Shown here in pieces: positions 1 through 11,529 of a stretch of 64,000 nucleotides of DNA. The notes beneath the pieces are model-generated. The model was not told the DNA's origin, searched no databases, and was given only the letters and a program-made list of their open reading frames with translations. Position 1 is the stretch's first letter. Every line of letters begins with the position of its first letter. Made by a program: the position numbers and the translations under genes. The stretch spans positions 1,736,001-1,800,000 of the forward strand of contig CP087208.1 of the NCBI GenBank assembly GCA_020912385.1, given 5' to 3'. This stretch comes from Neofusicoccum parvum. Its lineage: Eukaryota > Ascomycota > Dothideomycetes > Botryosphaeriales > Botryosphaeriaceae.

Positions 1-661
1 CCACTCTCCACATCCTCCGGAGTTTTGTTTTCTTTGGGGTTGCTCTCGACTCTGTTTCCTTGTCACGTACTTCACGCTCGCTGTTTTATACTGTCTCCCA
101 CTGTAGCACAAGAAATTGAGACGGACATATATCCATGCCACTTCTCACACATCTGGGAGTCGAGGCTGCTCTGTTATAAAGGCATGGGGTTGGCAAATAC
201 GGAGATTGTGACATCTGCTGGCTCGGCATTACTATTAACGCGAGTCTCACCTTAGAAGCTAGCGCTATATGTTGTTCGAGAAACGAGGCAGGGAGCAAAA
301 CACGGTGAGCCTCTATAACCGTTGGGGGTACCTATCGTTCACACCAATGATAGATGTCCGAACCAGGAAAGGGAGGTTGTTGCTGGCACATCCGAATGCC
401 AACAACAGACCAGAGCAACCTCTTCACAGTCGTACGGCAGTTGAGATGAATATCCGTGCCAAACCAAAGTCTAATATTCCAGAACGTATTTACCGAGAAA
501 ATAGAGTGAAAAGAAAAGCAGCCAGCCGGCCAGAGTAGCAACAGATGCCGAAAGAGCGACGAACACGCGCAAAGAGCAAGGAGCGAGAAACGGCCAAAGA
601 ACGAAAGACCTCGCCACCGCAGCGGCCCCCATCCGCCCAGACACGCCCACCGCAGCACCGC
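1..661. other. Intergenic, no supported gene
   Basis: Only short open frames without recognisable protein features lie here. The right end is the 3' flank of the GH55 gene on the minus strand, so its 3' UTR and terminator should fall within about the last 200 bases. I see no repeat or RNA gene. Confidence 0.5.
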
Positions 662-3261
662 CTACGTATTGAACAGATACGCCGCGATGACACCACCCCA
701 GCCGCCCCCGTTATCCGCCCTAGTCGCCACGGCCGCGCCGCCATCCGAGATGATCATGCGCTCCACAGCCTTGACGTTCGTGCCGTACAGATAGGTGCTG
801 GTAGCGCCGTTGATCTCGATAGCGTTCTTCTGGCAGTCATCGCCAGCACACGCGTTGTTGACGCCGCCGTTGAAGAACACCCACACGCAGCCGCCGTACA
901 GGAACAAGCCACTCGAGCCGCTGTTGATACGCTCGAACCACGCCATCCCGCAGTACGCATCCCCCGCGCAGTCCGCGAACGCCGGGTCCGACGCGATCAG
1001 GTTGTCCTGCCAGGGCTGGGGGGCGGCGACCTGGCCGGGGCCCTGCCAGTAGGGCGTCTCGCTCTGCTGCATGGCGGTGTAGACGTTTTGCGCGTTCCAG
1101 AAGGTGTACTGGTACAGGGTGCAGTGCTCCATGCCGGTGCCGACGAGCCAGGTGGCCTTGGTGGCCTCGACTAGCGCGCCGCGCCCGACCGCGATGACCT
1201 GCCCGTTGCCGCCGTCCAGGTCGTGGTCCGCGACCCAGCCCCACATGTTCTCGATGTAGGCGGAGGACGAGGCCGTCAGGTGCAGCAGCCCCCACGCCGC
1301 CTTGCACTCGGCCGGCGAGCGCGCGCAGTTGGTCTGCACCTTCGAGCCGCGCGCGCCGCCCACCCGGAAGTGCGTGTTCCAGAGACCGACGTCGCCGGGG
1401 GTCGCGCCCGCCATGTTGACTTCGAGGAGCTTGCAGCCCTGGAGCACGTCGGCGACGGTGAGGAGCATGTCGCTGATCTGCGCGACACCGACGTCGCCGC
1501 TGTTGCCGACCTTGACCATGGCGCGCGGGTTGTTGGGGTCGTAGAAGTTGCCGCCGGTGGCTGAGATGGCGGTGCCGAAGGCGTCGCCGAAGATGCGGCT
1601 GCCCGCCGGGATGGTGATGGTGTCGGTCACGATGTAGGTGCCCGCGGGCCAGTAGATGATGGAGCAGCCGGCGTATTGGGCGAGGATGGCGTTGATGTTT
1701 TTGGTGTCGTCGGTTACGCCGTCGCCGTAGACGGGGAGGCCGTCTACGGACTTGATGTTGACGAACTTGCTGGAGGAATACTCCTTGTAGGTGGGTGGGG
1801 CAATGGCGACGTACTTGCCGTCGGAGAGAAGGGCGGAAGCACGGGGGGTCGTCGTCTTCTGGCCATTGGGGATCCAAGCGTGCGCACCGCTGCCAGGGGT
1901 TGGGTAAGCATTGCCGCGGAACCAGGTGTCAGTGACAGCGCCGGTGAGAAGAGTCGCGCCATTCATGTAGACAGTGGTACCCGAGTGCTGAATGTTCTCA
2001 AGGACGATGCTGTTGGGCTGGTACGTATTGCCGGAAGAGATGAAAGTGCCGATGTTGCTGGTAGTGGAGTCGATGACAACCAAGGATCCTCCAATGCCAT
2101 CGGCGGCGATGCCAGTACCACAGAACTCCCAGTTGCTGTTGGTGACAACAACATCATTCCCAGCAAGCTGAGCACCGATGGTGCAACCGCTAAACTTGAT
2201 GCTCTTGAAGACCCATTGTTGGCCACTGGCGTAGAGGCCGACGGAGCCACCGTTGAACGTGAGATCATTAATGATGATGTTGCTGTTGTAGCCGTCACCG
2301 CCTTCCCACTCGCCAGTCCTCATACCAATGTGGCCAGTCGAGTCGTTTGGCATGTTGAAGACGACATTGGTGATCTGTGTAGCCTGGCTGACGGTCCAGT
2401 CGAGCAGAGTGACTTTGGTCGAAGGCGAAATAGCGGTCGAGTCGATGACGACATTCTTCAGGCCGATGTAGAAGTTGATGGTACCGCCGTAACGAGGATC
2501 CTTGCCGTAGATTATGTGGTCACCACTGAAGCCAGCAGCAGCCTTCAAAACCGGGGGGTTGATTGGATCACCGATGAAAACAGTGCCGATGTAAAGCTGG
2601 AGAGGGCTGTTCAGAAGATATGTTCCAGCAGGAAGGTATACAACGGCAGGTTGGCCGGTGGTGCCGTAACCGTTGTCTTGCTGGGAACGAGGAGCACCGT
2701 TGGCAGGACCGGCTGAGTAAGTCAGTGCCTGACTCGCTAATTAAGATTTTGCGGCTTACCATTAATTGCATTCTGAATAGCCGTCGAAGCGTCGTTCTTC
2801 CCGGTGTTGTCCGCATTGAAGTCCTTGACCACATTGCGGAACGTGCTGTAGTCGCCAAGCCCAGAGTCCATGAACGACGATTTGCCATTGTGGGGAACAT
2901 CAGCCAACCAGTAGGTGCTAGGATTGTCGGCGGTGAGCGGGCTGCAAGCTGCTTGGGCGGCGAGAATTCTTGGCCTGGTAAAATTGGAAGTAGAGTTGTT
3001 TACGGAGACCCAAGGCTCCTTGGTCTCGTTGTATTGCGTGTAAGGAAGACCCCTGTTGCAATTTAAGCATGCTGTCTCAGAGGCGTTCAGTCATTCAACA
3101 TACGAGGGGTGTGGCGCGTAATCCAGCCCAGGATACACTGATTCGAAAGCATGGGCTGATGCATCCGCTGCATCCGCGCTGGTGGTGTTTGTGCCGTTCA
3201 AAGGGGCGGCGGCAGAAAGGCCAAAGGCCAGGGCGGCGGAGAGCAGGGAGAAGGATCGCAT
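662..3261 (-). CDS. Secreted exo-beta-1,3-glucanase, GH55 family
   Basis: Encodes an 833-residue secreted enzyme expected to cleave glucose or gentiobiose units from beta-1,3-glucan, as GH55 enzymes do. Three exons: 3261-3104, 3052-2760 and 2712-662; introns of 51 and 47 nt are bounded by GTATGT and GTAAGC donors and CAG acceptors, and both joins keep frame. The start gives a clear signal peptide (MRSFSLLSAALAFGLSAAA). Two pectate-lyase-3-like beta-helix halves follow. The first carries DVPHNGKSSFMDSGLGDYSTF and the substrate-binding style of GH55 N-halves. The second begins near SVDGLPVYGDGVTDDT, typical of the family, and includes the conserved GMEHCTLYQY stretch near residue 675. Length matches fungal GH55 enzymes (about 750-850). 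Role could be nutritional degradation of glucan or remodelling of the fungal wall. Family call is firm; exact substrate is inferred. Confidence 0.93.
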
Positions 3262-4618
3262 GATGAAGGAGAGAAGAAAGAAGAGAAAGCGAAGGAAAGG
3301 AAGGCTGCAGTGGCTTGGAGTCTCAGACAATGCGGGAAACGAAATATTTTATAGCTGGCCCCGTGCAGCGGTCTTCAGCCCTGGGTGGTCGCTCCCGGCG
3401 CACGCCCTGATCATCTCTTCGCCTGTGGGTCGGCAGATCGTCTACAGAGTCTCACTTGAGTAGCGTTGCGGGTACCTGGATCTGATGGCGTGCACAGAAG
3501 AAGGGAGCGGACAGGGTCCGATCGGCATAGGGCAGCCGGGACAGGAAAGGATACGAGATTATTCACAGGTTTGGTCGGTGGGACGATGGCACCTCACGGC
3601 TAGGTCAGCACGACGGTCCCACAGGACTACCAGAAGCGGGCAACGACTCTATTTCAGCGGAGGCACGAGAAATGAGCGCAGGGCCGGCGGGAGTGAGACG
3701 GCGCTGACATGTCTGGCGGGCAAGAACGGACAGGCAGCGACTAGCACGGTCTGGGGCATGCCGCAGAGCAGGTGTTGAAGACAATCTCGGAGCGGCAGCG
3801 CTGTGCTGGGGTTAGCGGTCACCCGGGGCCTCGGGGGCGCGCTAGAGTCACACGGGATTGCCGCATCAGGCAATCGACGAGGCGTGATCTGCAACTGTCA
3901 GCATCGCCGCACCGGGCGCGCGAGGCCGGACGCATGGCACGTTTCGCCGGTTCCTGGCTCGGAACGGAAGGTCGGCTGCGACGATTGCTTATACCAGTTA
4001 ACCTTGCTTGTGCTGGTGCCACGGCCCTTGGTGGCGGGCTCATCAGCGGTGAGGCAGACGAGTAAGGGCGCGCGTGCCAGGAACCGGCGGAGCAAGCGAT
4101 GGCAGGATTCGGCGGGAGGGTGGTGTGGTGGATGAAGGGGCGTCAGGCGGCAGGGGCGGTGTTGGTGGCGCTGGCGGACGGGGTCTGAAGGCGGGAGGTG
4201 TTCGCAGCGCAGGCCCGGGCCGAGGTCGCAGCCGGCGGGCGGGTCTAGTGCGCCTCCATGTTTAGCTGCGCTGTGCTTATCCACCAGCTCTATCTTGACG
4301 CCCAGCTTACACCAGAGCCCCTCTCCGCCCACGTGCTGCGCAGAACCGCGCCCGCCGCCCCTCATCACCGTCCCAGCTCCACTGTGGCTGCCCTCCGATC
4401 TGGCGATTGTACCTGGCCGCTGCCTCGAAACTGCCCAGCTGGCCATTGAGTAAGCCTTCGTCAGGCCGCGTCTATTGGAACCGCCCCTGCTCATCGTCAA
4501 CTCCTCATCTGCCTGATACCTGCCTTGTTTGTCAGCGTTCAGCGCCGCCCACGCCACTCTCGCGCTTCCCACCTCGCACCAAAACGCCCCGCTCGCACCG
4601 CCCGCTCAAATCGCAACC
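3262..4618. promoter_or_regulatory. Shared 5' region between GH55 and cupin genes
   Basis: 1.36 kb between two divergent start codons, so it must hold both promoters. Open frames on either strand here have low-complexity translations rich in Arg, Pro and Gly and no family features; I treat them as chance. GC-rich throughout. No repeat recognised. Confidence 0.45.
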
Positions 4619-5275
4619 ATGCTTTCCTTCCTCACCAGCCATGTGCCCCGCTCCGACACGGCCTCGCACAACCCGGTCGTCCTCAGCAGCCCGGCCGCCG
4701 GCTCCAGCCCCGTCACCATGCACTTCTCCGCGCCGACCGCGCCGCGCAAGGTCATGCGGCTATCGCTCCCACCGGGGCCCGGCCTGGCGCTGCCGCCGCC
4801 GCACTGGCACCGGCACCAGACGGAGACGTTCGACGTGATCCGCGGGCGCATGCTCGCCGTCTGCTCGACCATCCCATCCGGCACCGCCGTCATCGAGCCC
4901 GCGCAGAGCGTCACCATCCCCCGCGGCGCGATCCACCGGTTCGAGAACGCGGCGGCGCCGGACGACGCCGACGGCGAGCTGGTCGTCGACCTGTCCATGG
5001 ACCCCAAGAAGCCCGCCGGCGACGAGATCTTCTTCCGCCACTTCTACGGCTACCTCGACGACTGCGGCCGCGCCGGCCGCCCGCCCAACTTCTTCCAGCT
5101 GATGCTGTTCCTGTGGGAGGCCGACACCATCCTCGTGCTGCCCGTCGTGCCGCGCGTCGTCAGCGTCGCGTTCGTCTGGTTCACCGGCAAGGTCGTCGGC
5201 AGGTGGCTGCTGGGCCTCAACCACCTCTACCCTGAGTACTACAGGGAGGGCGCTGCGCCGGCCGGCGACGAGTAG
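4619..5275 (+). CDS. Cupin-domain protein with C-terminal hydrophobic segment
   Basis: Encodes a 218-residue protein. The ATG at 4619 is preceded by GCAACC, a good fungal start context; an in-frame upstream extension lacks any recognisable character. A single cupin fold is indicated by PPHWHRHQTETFDVIRG near residues 59-75, which fits cupin motif 1 (HxH, then E, then G) and supplies metal-binding His and Glu; a second motif follows around SVTIPRGAIHRFEN. Residues about 155-200 form a hydrophobic stretch (ILVLPVVPRVVSVAFVWF) that could be a membrane anchor or buried helix. Substrate unknown: cupins range from dioxygenases and isomerases to non-catalytic binders. No intron needed. Confidence 0.8.
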   Translation: MLSFLTSHVPRSDTASHNPVVLSSPAAGSSPVTMHFSAPTAPRKVMRLSLPPGPGLALPPPHWHRHQTETFDVIRGRMLAVCSTIPSGTAVIEPAQSVTIPRGAIHRFENAAAPDDADGELVVDLSMDPKKPAGDEIFFRHFYGYLDDCGRAGRPPNFFQLMLFLWEADTILVLPVVPRVVSVAFVWFTGKVVGRWLLGLNHLYPEYYREGAAPAGDE

Positions 5276-6279
5276 GATCTCGAATGGTGTTATGAGTGTT
5301 TATGAATGTTTATGACTGCATATGATCTGCCGATTGATGTAATTAGCCAGAGCGGTAACTATTGATGTTGTTTGATATGGCCTTTGCAGGTCACGTCATG
5401 CTTGGTTGGAACGTAAGTTTTTCGCCTCATTTCAACGCCCTTCTTCATCAATGTCGTTTCTCCACCCCGATTCCGCAGCACCGTGGCTGCTGGACGTGTT
5501 GGAGACCCTTCGTGTGGATGATGTGATACGTTGCAGTGGATTTCGGGCTGGTGTTTTTTGCGGTAAGTCGTATTCTTTATATTAGTCTCATTAGTCGTCG
5601 ATATCAGAAGCTATAACCTGATCGTGGGGTGATATAGTCCGAGCAGTTAGAAATTCAGGGATAGCCAACAACATTTCGAGCACAGTACGGTTCATGTCTG
5701 GTTTCCCATGAAGAAGGGAGCCAGCGACCACAAGTATTCCCAACTAATAATCCAAACCTACATTACGTACAAACGCATCGACCGCACACCTCCTCCGTCC
5801 GTGGTCCGTCCGCTCCGCGCCGATCCGTCCCCGGGTGGAACAACCCGGAAAAGGGAGTAACGAAAAACGCAAAGTGGCACACGGAAACCTCCAGGCTGTC
5901 TCTACGTTGGAAGTTGGCGATCTCAATACGCTGGAAAAGGCTTAACCTGAGGCGCAACGAAGCCAAGTTCCAACGATCTTGCCCCTTTCGGCAAGTGACG
6001 TGGTCCCGGATTGGCAGATCTCTGGCCGCGCACGCGCCACCCTGCCCAAACCCCCCCAGAACCCCAGACTGCCCGAAGATAGAGTTCGTCACTTCGAAGG
6101 TTAATGTTCGAGTTTGAAGAGGCGAAAGCCGCCGTCCTCGCCATTCTATCCCGCACAGCGCAACTCTCCGTCCGTCCCGTCCGCGCACACACGCACGCAG
6201 AGCCACAAAAAAACGCCCCCCACAGCACCACCCCACCCCACCCAGCACCACCGCACCCGCCGCCACTTCAGCCCCCACT
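5276..6279. other. Intergenic 3' regions of cupin and Zn2Cys6 genes
   Basis: The two flanking genes converge here, so both 3' ends are expected inside. The first 120 bases carry short repeats of TATGAATG/TATGACTG-like sequence just after the cupin stop. No coding feature recognised; open frames around 5760-6230 look like chance frames. Confidence 0.45.
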
Positions 6280-8559
6280 TCACAACAGCTTCGCGACGTC
6301 CGGATTGCTGCAGAAGATCTCGAAGCAGATCTCGGCGATGCACTCCCCGGCCTCGAGCAGCCGGCTCTCCCTCTCCGCCTCCGTCCGCACGTCCCGGTCC
6401 TCGCTGATGCGGTGGTGCGCCAGCACCATGCGCGGGATGAGGAACGCCTTGCCGGCGAACTGCGTCGTGCGCAGCCGCTCCTCGGCCAGCTTGACGAAGC
6501 GCTCGATCAGCGCGACGGCGCGGTCGCGGACGGACGGCAGCTGGCGGAGGAGGGAGGGCGGGTGGTGCGCCGGGGAGGGGGTGGAGGGGGTTTCGTGGTA
6601 GATGAGGTCGGCGTGGCCGGGGCTGCGTCGTGGGGAGGGGCCGGGTGCGTTGTCGCGGATGAGCTCGTGGCTGAGGTAGAGGGTGGCGTAGAAGCCGGCG
6701 TTTTTGAAGAGCAGGCCCGAGGCGTGCATGGAGGTGATGCAGACGTGGTCGGCGGGGGGGCTGGGGGTGGTGGGGGGCGAGGGGGCGATTTGCTCGAGGA
6801 TGGAGAGCGCGGAGGTGAGGCAGACGTTTTGGGAGAAGGCGAATTTGGGGTCGCCGGTGAGGGCGAACGGGACGTGCAGCGTGAGGAGGTAGCGGTTGTA
6901 GAGTGACTTGAGGATTTCGGTCTGGCAGCTCGCGGGCCCGTTCTCGAGGCCGTTGAAGGATTTGGTGAGCTGGTTGCTGAGGTCGAGGATGCGGTCGTAG
7001 TTGTCCTCTGGGATGATGGCGTTGGCGATGCAGGCGATCTTCATCCGCACGTAGAACGAGCTGAGCATGTGGGCTTGGATGGAGATTGTCGCCTTCGGGC
7101 CGGACTGGGCTGTTTCGTCCAGACAGCAGGTTCGAGTTTCGCCCAGCACCTCCGGAGGCAATGTGTCCCAATCCCCGAGTCGAATGGTAGGCAGCATGCC
7201 TGCATTCAGACAGTATTGTAGGTCCAGCTCGAGAACCGTGTAAAAGACCCGCCTGCGCAGCTCATAATCTTCAGCTGGAATATTTTGGAGTTTGCTGGGA
7301 TCTCGATGGAGACCCATAGCTAGCGCACTCTTGACGAGCGAGCCGGAAGAAACCCATTCAGCCGTCTCGCTTAGTGAATAGGCTTGTCTGAGTTGGACGA
7401 TGAGGCAGCAGGCCTGTAGGGTGCTTATCATGCGCTCGTTGGTCTCCGCTGCAGCGCTTTGCCAGGTCAACCCTAACCGCCACCACCTCACAATCTTGGA
7501 GCGAGGGATTGGCCTCTGATCATGGGGCATGGTACTGTTACCCATGCAAATGATAAGAAGCAGGATCACGACAAAGACCAGTCTGGCTTGATTTGGAGCC
7601 TGCCAGAAGCTCTCGTATTCCATCCAAAACTTCGGAGCGTCAAAAAGAGTGAAGATTCTCTCAGTGCTCTGGAAGTATTTGGACACCAAAACATCGGCGA
7701 CTTCTCGGGCGGGCACTTCAGATGACAGACCAGAAGAGGGTAGTTCTTCCTGGTCCTGGGAGATCATGAGTTGCTGGCTGGTCATCCGTTTGATGCGAAT
7801 GAAGGAGATCCGTTCGCCTTTCTTCCAGCCGGGTCGCTCGTGGATGTAGGACATGATGTTTCCGAACTACCACTGTTAGCATAAGTGCACGCATGGTGAG
7901 ACAAGTGCCAAACCTACCTTCGATATAAGCCACGGGGAGCTGCTTCTCCCAAAGTAGACACTTTCGCCATTGTTCAAGTAAAGCGCGTAGTCCGGGCCTG
8001 GTTCAGGGCAATCTACACTCGAGCCAACATTCTCGGAACGATGGCTGTTCTTTGGTCTTTCGCTGGCATTCGTGGGGGCAATGGACGGTGGTCTTGGGAA
8101 CGAGTGCGGTGATGCGGAAACAGGGGTGGCCAGCGGAGTAGGTTCCGAGGTTGTGCGCTGCGCAAGACCGGATTGGGAAGCACGAGGCAGGAAGCCATAG
8201 ATGGTCTCAAGGTTTCCCGACTCCGGCGTGGCAAGTTCTGGCGGCGGCTCGGAAGGCGTAGCGTAGGCGGAGGCTGAGCCCAGGGTGTTGGAGACGGGAG
8301 GGCGGGTCGCGGTGGACGGGCTGGCAGTGCGCCAGTCTCGGCCGATGCTGGCGCTCCTGGGGCTGGGCTGGGGCGAGGGGCGATCTCTGGGGCCTGGCGG
8401 AATGTCCAGCGGATAGGAGCACTGGGCGTCCCAGCCGCGGATCCGGCAGCGTTTGCACGGGCGCTCGTGGTCGCACTTGACCTTGCGGCGGCGGCACTGC
8501 ACGCAGCTCAACTGCTGTCGCGGGCGGCGGCTGGGGGCGGCGTCCTCGGAGTGGTCCAT
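6280..8559 (-). CDS. Zn(II)2Cys6 fungal transcription factor
   Basis: A 742-residue nuclear regulator in two exons, 8559-7918 and 7866-6280. The 51-nt intron uses donor GTAGGT and the acceptor TAG at 7867; the nearer CAG acceptor would create an immediate stop. The binuclear zinc cluster is near residues 19-47: CVQCRRRKVKCDH, then CKRC and a final Cys (spacing CX2CX6CX5CX2CX8C), followed by a Pro/Ser-rich linker. The C-terminal two thirds matches the fungal-specific transcription factor middle domain, with SGSLVKSALAMGLHRDP and LRRRVFYTVLELDLQ as hallmarks. Target genes are unknown. The divergent neighbour is a sulfite-oxidase-like gene, which may share the promoter region, but no regulatory link is shown. 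Confidence 0.92.
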
Positions 8560-9393
8560 GTTGCAAGGGTCCGACTCGGGTGGCAGAGTGCGCAGTCACG
8601 GCTGGAGCGGCGCGGGCGAGGGTCGCGATGGTTAAGTAGCTCGGCCTCGGCCTGGCGACGTCGGAGTCCCGCCGGCGTCTCGGTCTCGGCTTCGGACTTC
8701 CCCCACCACCCGACCCGATCAGGCCTCGCTACTCGTATCTCCAGCTCCAGCTCAGACCCTTCGCAAACAAGCTTCGTCGGTGCACCCCTCCGGATACATC
8801 GTCGACGTTGATCCTGCAGCATAGCGCAGTCCGCACGCTCTGACGTTCTCCATCGCCCTTCGACAGCACCGTCCCTCCAAGGTACCCGGAGACTATGGAG
8901 CTGTACAGCCCTTCAAATCAACCGTATGAGTAGCCAAGGTATCCGTCCAGGAGGCCTTGGGATCCGTTGCAAGCAACTCTGACCTCCATACACTGTCTTC
9001 AGCTCGGACCGCCTTGATGGATTTTGTGCGGAATTGGTCTACTGTTTTCTGGAGCTTGCCATCACCGCCTTACTTGAGTCCGGTCATCGCCAGAGACCTT
9101 AAGATTGCAGACATTTCCCGTGGCTGCAGCAGCACAACACGATTGGGAGGCAATAGCCACGGCGTGCTCGGCTCTGAAAAGTTGCCTTGCGGCGATTATC
9201 GACGAAGCTGGATTGTGGACGATTCGATGCCGAGGTGTGAGAAGACGCAAGAGATGTAGACAGAGCTCTGGACGCAGCTAAGAAGCGGCAGCATGGGCGG
9301 GAGACACCGATTGGCTGGCCAGACCCCGCACATCCAACACTCCTCAACGTCACGAGAAAGCACGCAATCGCAAGCACGCTCCACAAGTCCGCC
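8560..9393. promoter_or_regulatory. Divergent promoter region, Zn2Cys6 gene / sulfite oxidase
   Basis: 834 bp between divergent start codons. A reading frame lacking an ATG is open from about 9241 into the predicted sulfite oxidase exon 1, and could be 5' UTR or an unrecognised extension. I found no clear operator. Confidence 0.4.
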
Positions 9394-10922
9394 ATGACGG
9401 TCCAGGTCCGCTCTCGCTTCTACAAATTGCCATTCTCGGAGACGCTGACGTCATGCCGTGGTGTAGGACTACGAATATACCGGCGAGACGCCGCTGAACC
9501 GCGAGCCGCCGCTCGAGGACCTGATTTCCAGGTGGGTGGCCGAGAGCAGCTCCAGCACGACGTTTCTGGCCCGGGCCTTTCGGACCTGGGCCATCTGCAA
9601 GTCCAGTCGCATATAAAGTCAAAAATACTGTTGTTTGCATGGTCGGAGCCGCAGGGCCGCAGTTTTGCTCGCCGTTTGTTCCTGGAACAGCTCTCAGAAG
9701 GACAGGCTGTTTGACGCCTCTAGCCACCGTTGATTCGGGCATCTTCTCTGCGCGCAATGGCTGACCACGCTTCCATTGACGCAGCTTCATCACCGAGAAA
9801 GACGGCTACGACCGCAACCATGGGCAAGCCTCCCGCACGCACTCAGCGCACGCCGCAACTGACAGCCCTTCCTCCAGCCCCATCCCCACCATCGACGCCC
9901 ACACCCACCGCGTGGCCGTCGACGGCGCCGTGCGCACCCCGCTCTCCCTCTCCCTCGCCGACCTCCGCTCCCTCCCCCAGCACACCGTCATCTGCGCCCT
10001 CCAATGCGCCGGCAACCGACGCCACACCATGCGCACCGAGCAGAAAGAAGTCCACGGCCTCGACTGGCTCGACGGCGCCGTCATGAACTGCGCCTGGCGC
10101 GGCCCGCGCCTCCGCGACGTCCTCCTCCGCGCCGGCATCGCCCTCCCGCCGCACCAGCAGGCCGGCGCCCACGTCGCCTTCGCGTGCCACCAGACGCCGT
10201 GCCAGGACGAGTCGTGGTACGGCGCCAGCATCCCGCTCGCCGTCGCCCTGCGCGCCGACGCCGACGTGCTCGTCGCGCTGGAGGTGCCGCTGCCCTTCCC
10301 CCCCTCGACCCCCCTCCACCGCTGACGAAAGCAGATGAACAACGCCCCCCTCCCGCCCAACCACGGCTTCCCGGCCCGCATCGTCGCGCCCGGCGTCGCG
10401 GGCGCGCGCTGCGTCAAGTGGCTCGACCGCGTCACGCTGCAGCCGGCCGAGTCGCGCAATTTCTACCAGCAGCGTGACTACAAGATCCTGCCGCCGCACG
10501 TCGACTCGGTCGGCGCGGCGGCGCGGGCCTGGCACACCGTGCCCGCCATCCAGGACATGCCGGTCAACTCGGTGGTGGGGGTGCCGGCGAGCGGGGCAAA
10601 GGTGCGGAGGGGGGCGGACGGCGCGGTGGAGGTGAGGGGGTATGCGCTGCCGGGCGGGGCGATGGGGCCGGTGGTGAGGGTGGAGGTGAGCGGGGATGGG
10701 GGCGGGACGTGGTGCGATGCGGAGCTGGTGGGTGGGGCGGGGTTGAGGTGGGCGTGGTGTTTGTGGCGGGCGAGGGTTGTGGTGGAGAAGGGGAGGGGGA
10801 GGAGGGTTTTGAGCCGCGCGACTGATAAGGGGGGGAATGTGCAGGTGGAGCGGTCGCAGTGGAACTTTAGGGGATGTGCGTACAGTGGCTATGGAGAGGC
10901 TAAGGGCCTAGAGATTGTTTGA
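9394..10922 (+). CDS. Sulfite-oxidase-type molybdopterin oxidoreductase
   Basis: Predicted 387-residue Moco enzyme that would oxidise sulfite to sulfate. Four exons: 9394-9405, 9467-9531, 9785-10283 and 10335-10922. Joined, the N-terminus reads MTVQDYEYTGETPLNREPP, then ISSFITEKDGYDRNHG, as expected for this family. The Moco-ligating Cys lies in CALQCAGNRR near residue 100; LDGAVMNCAWRGPRL, the ACHQTPCQDESWYGASIP segment and the C-terminal dimerisation domain (WLDRVTLQPAESRNFYQQ, then VERSQWNFRG) follow. There is no cytochrome b5 domain, as in plant-type and many fungal enzymes, and no obvious C-terminal PTS1. The first exon is only four codons with an uncommon GTCCGC donor, and intron 2 is unusually long (253 nt); exon 1 is the least certain part. 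Confidence 0.85.
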
Positions 10923-11529
10923 AGGGCGCACTTTTCTGTGGTGGATGGCTTGTAAGTACGGGTTCGTGTTATTTTATACGGGAAATGTTGGTCGCTCAAG
11001 GAGGAATAATATTGGAGCTGTCAGAATCAAATTGTTTGAAATGCTGATATCTTTATCCCCACCGCAATGCGGGGCTCCGAAGATTCTGTTGCTGAAGTTC
11101 AGAGTTCTGATCGATCGTTGCAACGCCAGCGGAAACACTTTGCAGAAGGACGGGCTTCGCGAAGTCCAGGGCACTCGAGACTGTTGCTTAGATGTCAGCA
11201 GGCATGCATTTTCCACGAGGGGCGCCGTACTGCGTTCGTTGCAGGTCATTCGCTTTTACTTTCTCTATTCAAGTCCATAAAGCACGCTGGGCACAATAGC
11301 ATGGAGTGAAAGGTGACAATTGTGCAATTGCAACAGCGATAGACAATGGCCACAGCGCACCCAGATCTTATAAAAGAGTTTAATTCCTGCAGCTCCTCTT
11401 GCCAAACCTCTACATTCGACAACAGCTGCCAGGTGCCGCAACAATTCCAGTCTGCGCAGCCGACAGCCTTGAAACGGACTCGAGTCCCGCAAACCCAGCG
11501 ACACCCTCTCCGATCGAGCACAGGTGAGG
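10923..11529. other. Intergenic, AT-richer spacer
   Basis: 607 bp between two plus-strand genes: 3' end of the sulfite oxidase gene and the promoter of the Pro/Gln-rich gene. Nothing else recognised. Confidence 0.45.

Noticed and set aside
1676..2716. 346-codon plus-strand frame opposite the GH55 gene
   Set aside because: Antisense of a well-supported coding exon; Val/Asp/Gly-rich, typical shadow.
3898..4572. 224-codon minus-strand frame between GH55 and cupin genes
   Set aside because: Overlaps the cupin 5' flank; low-complexity His/Arg/Pro/Gly translation with no features.
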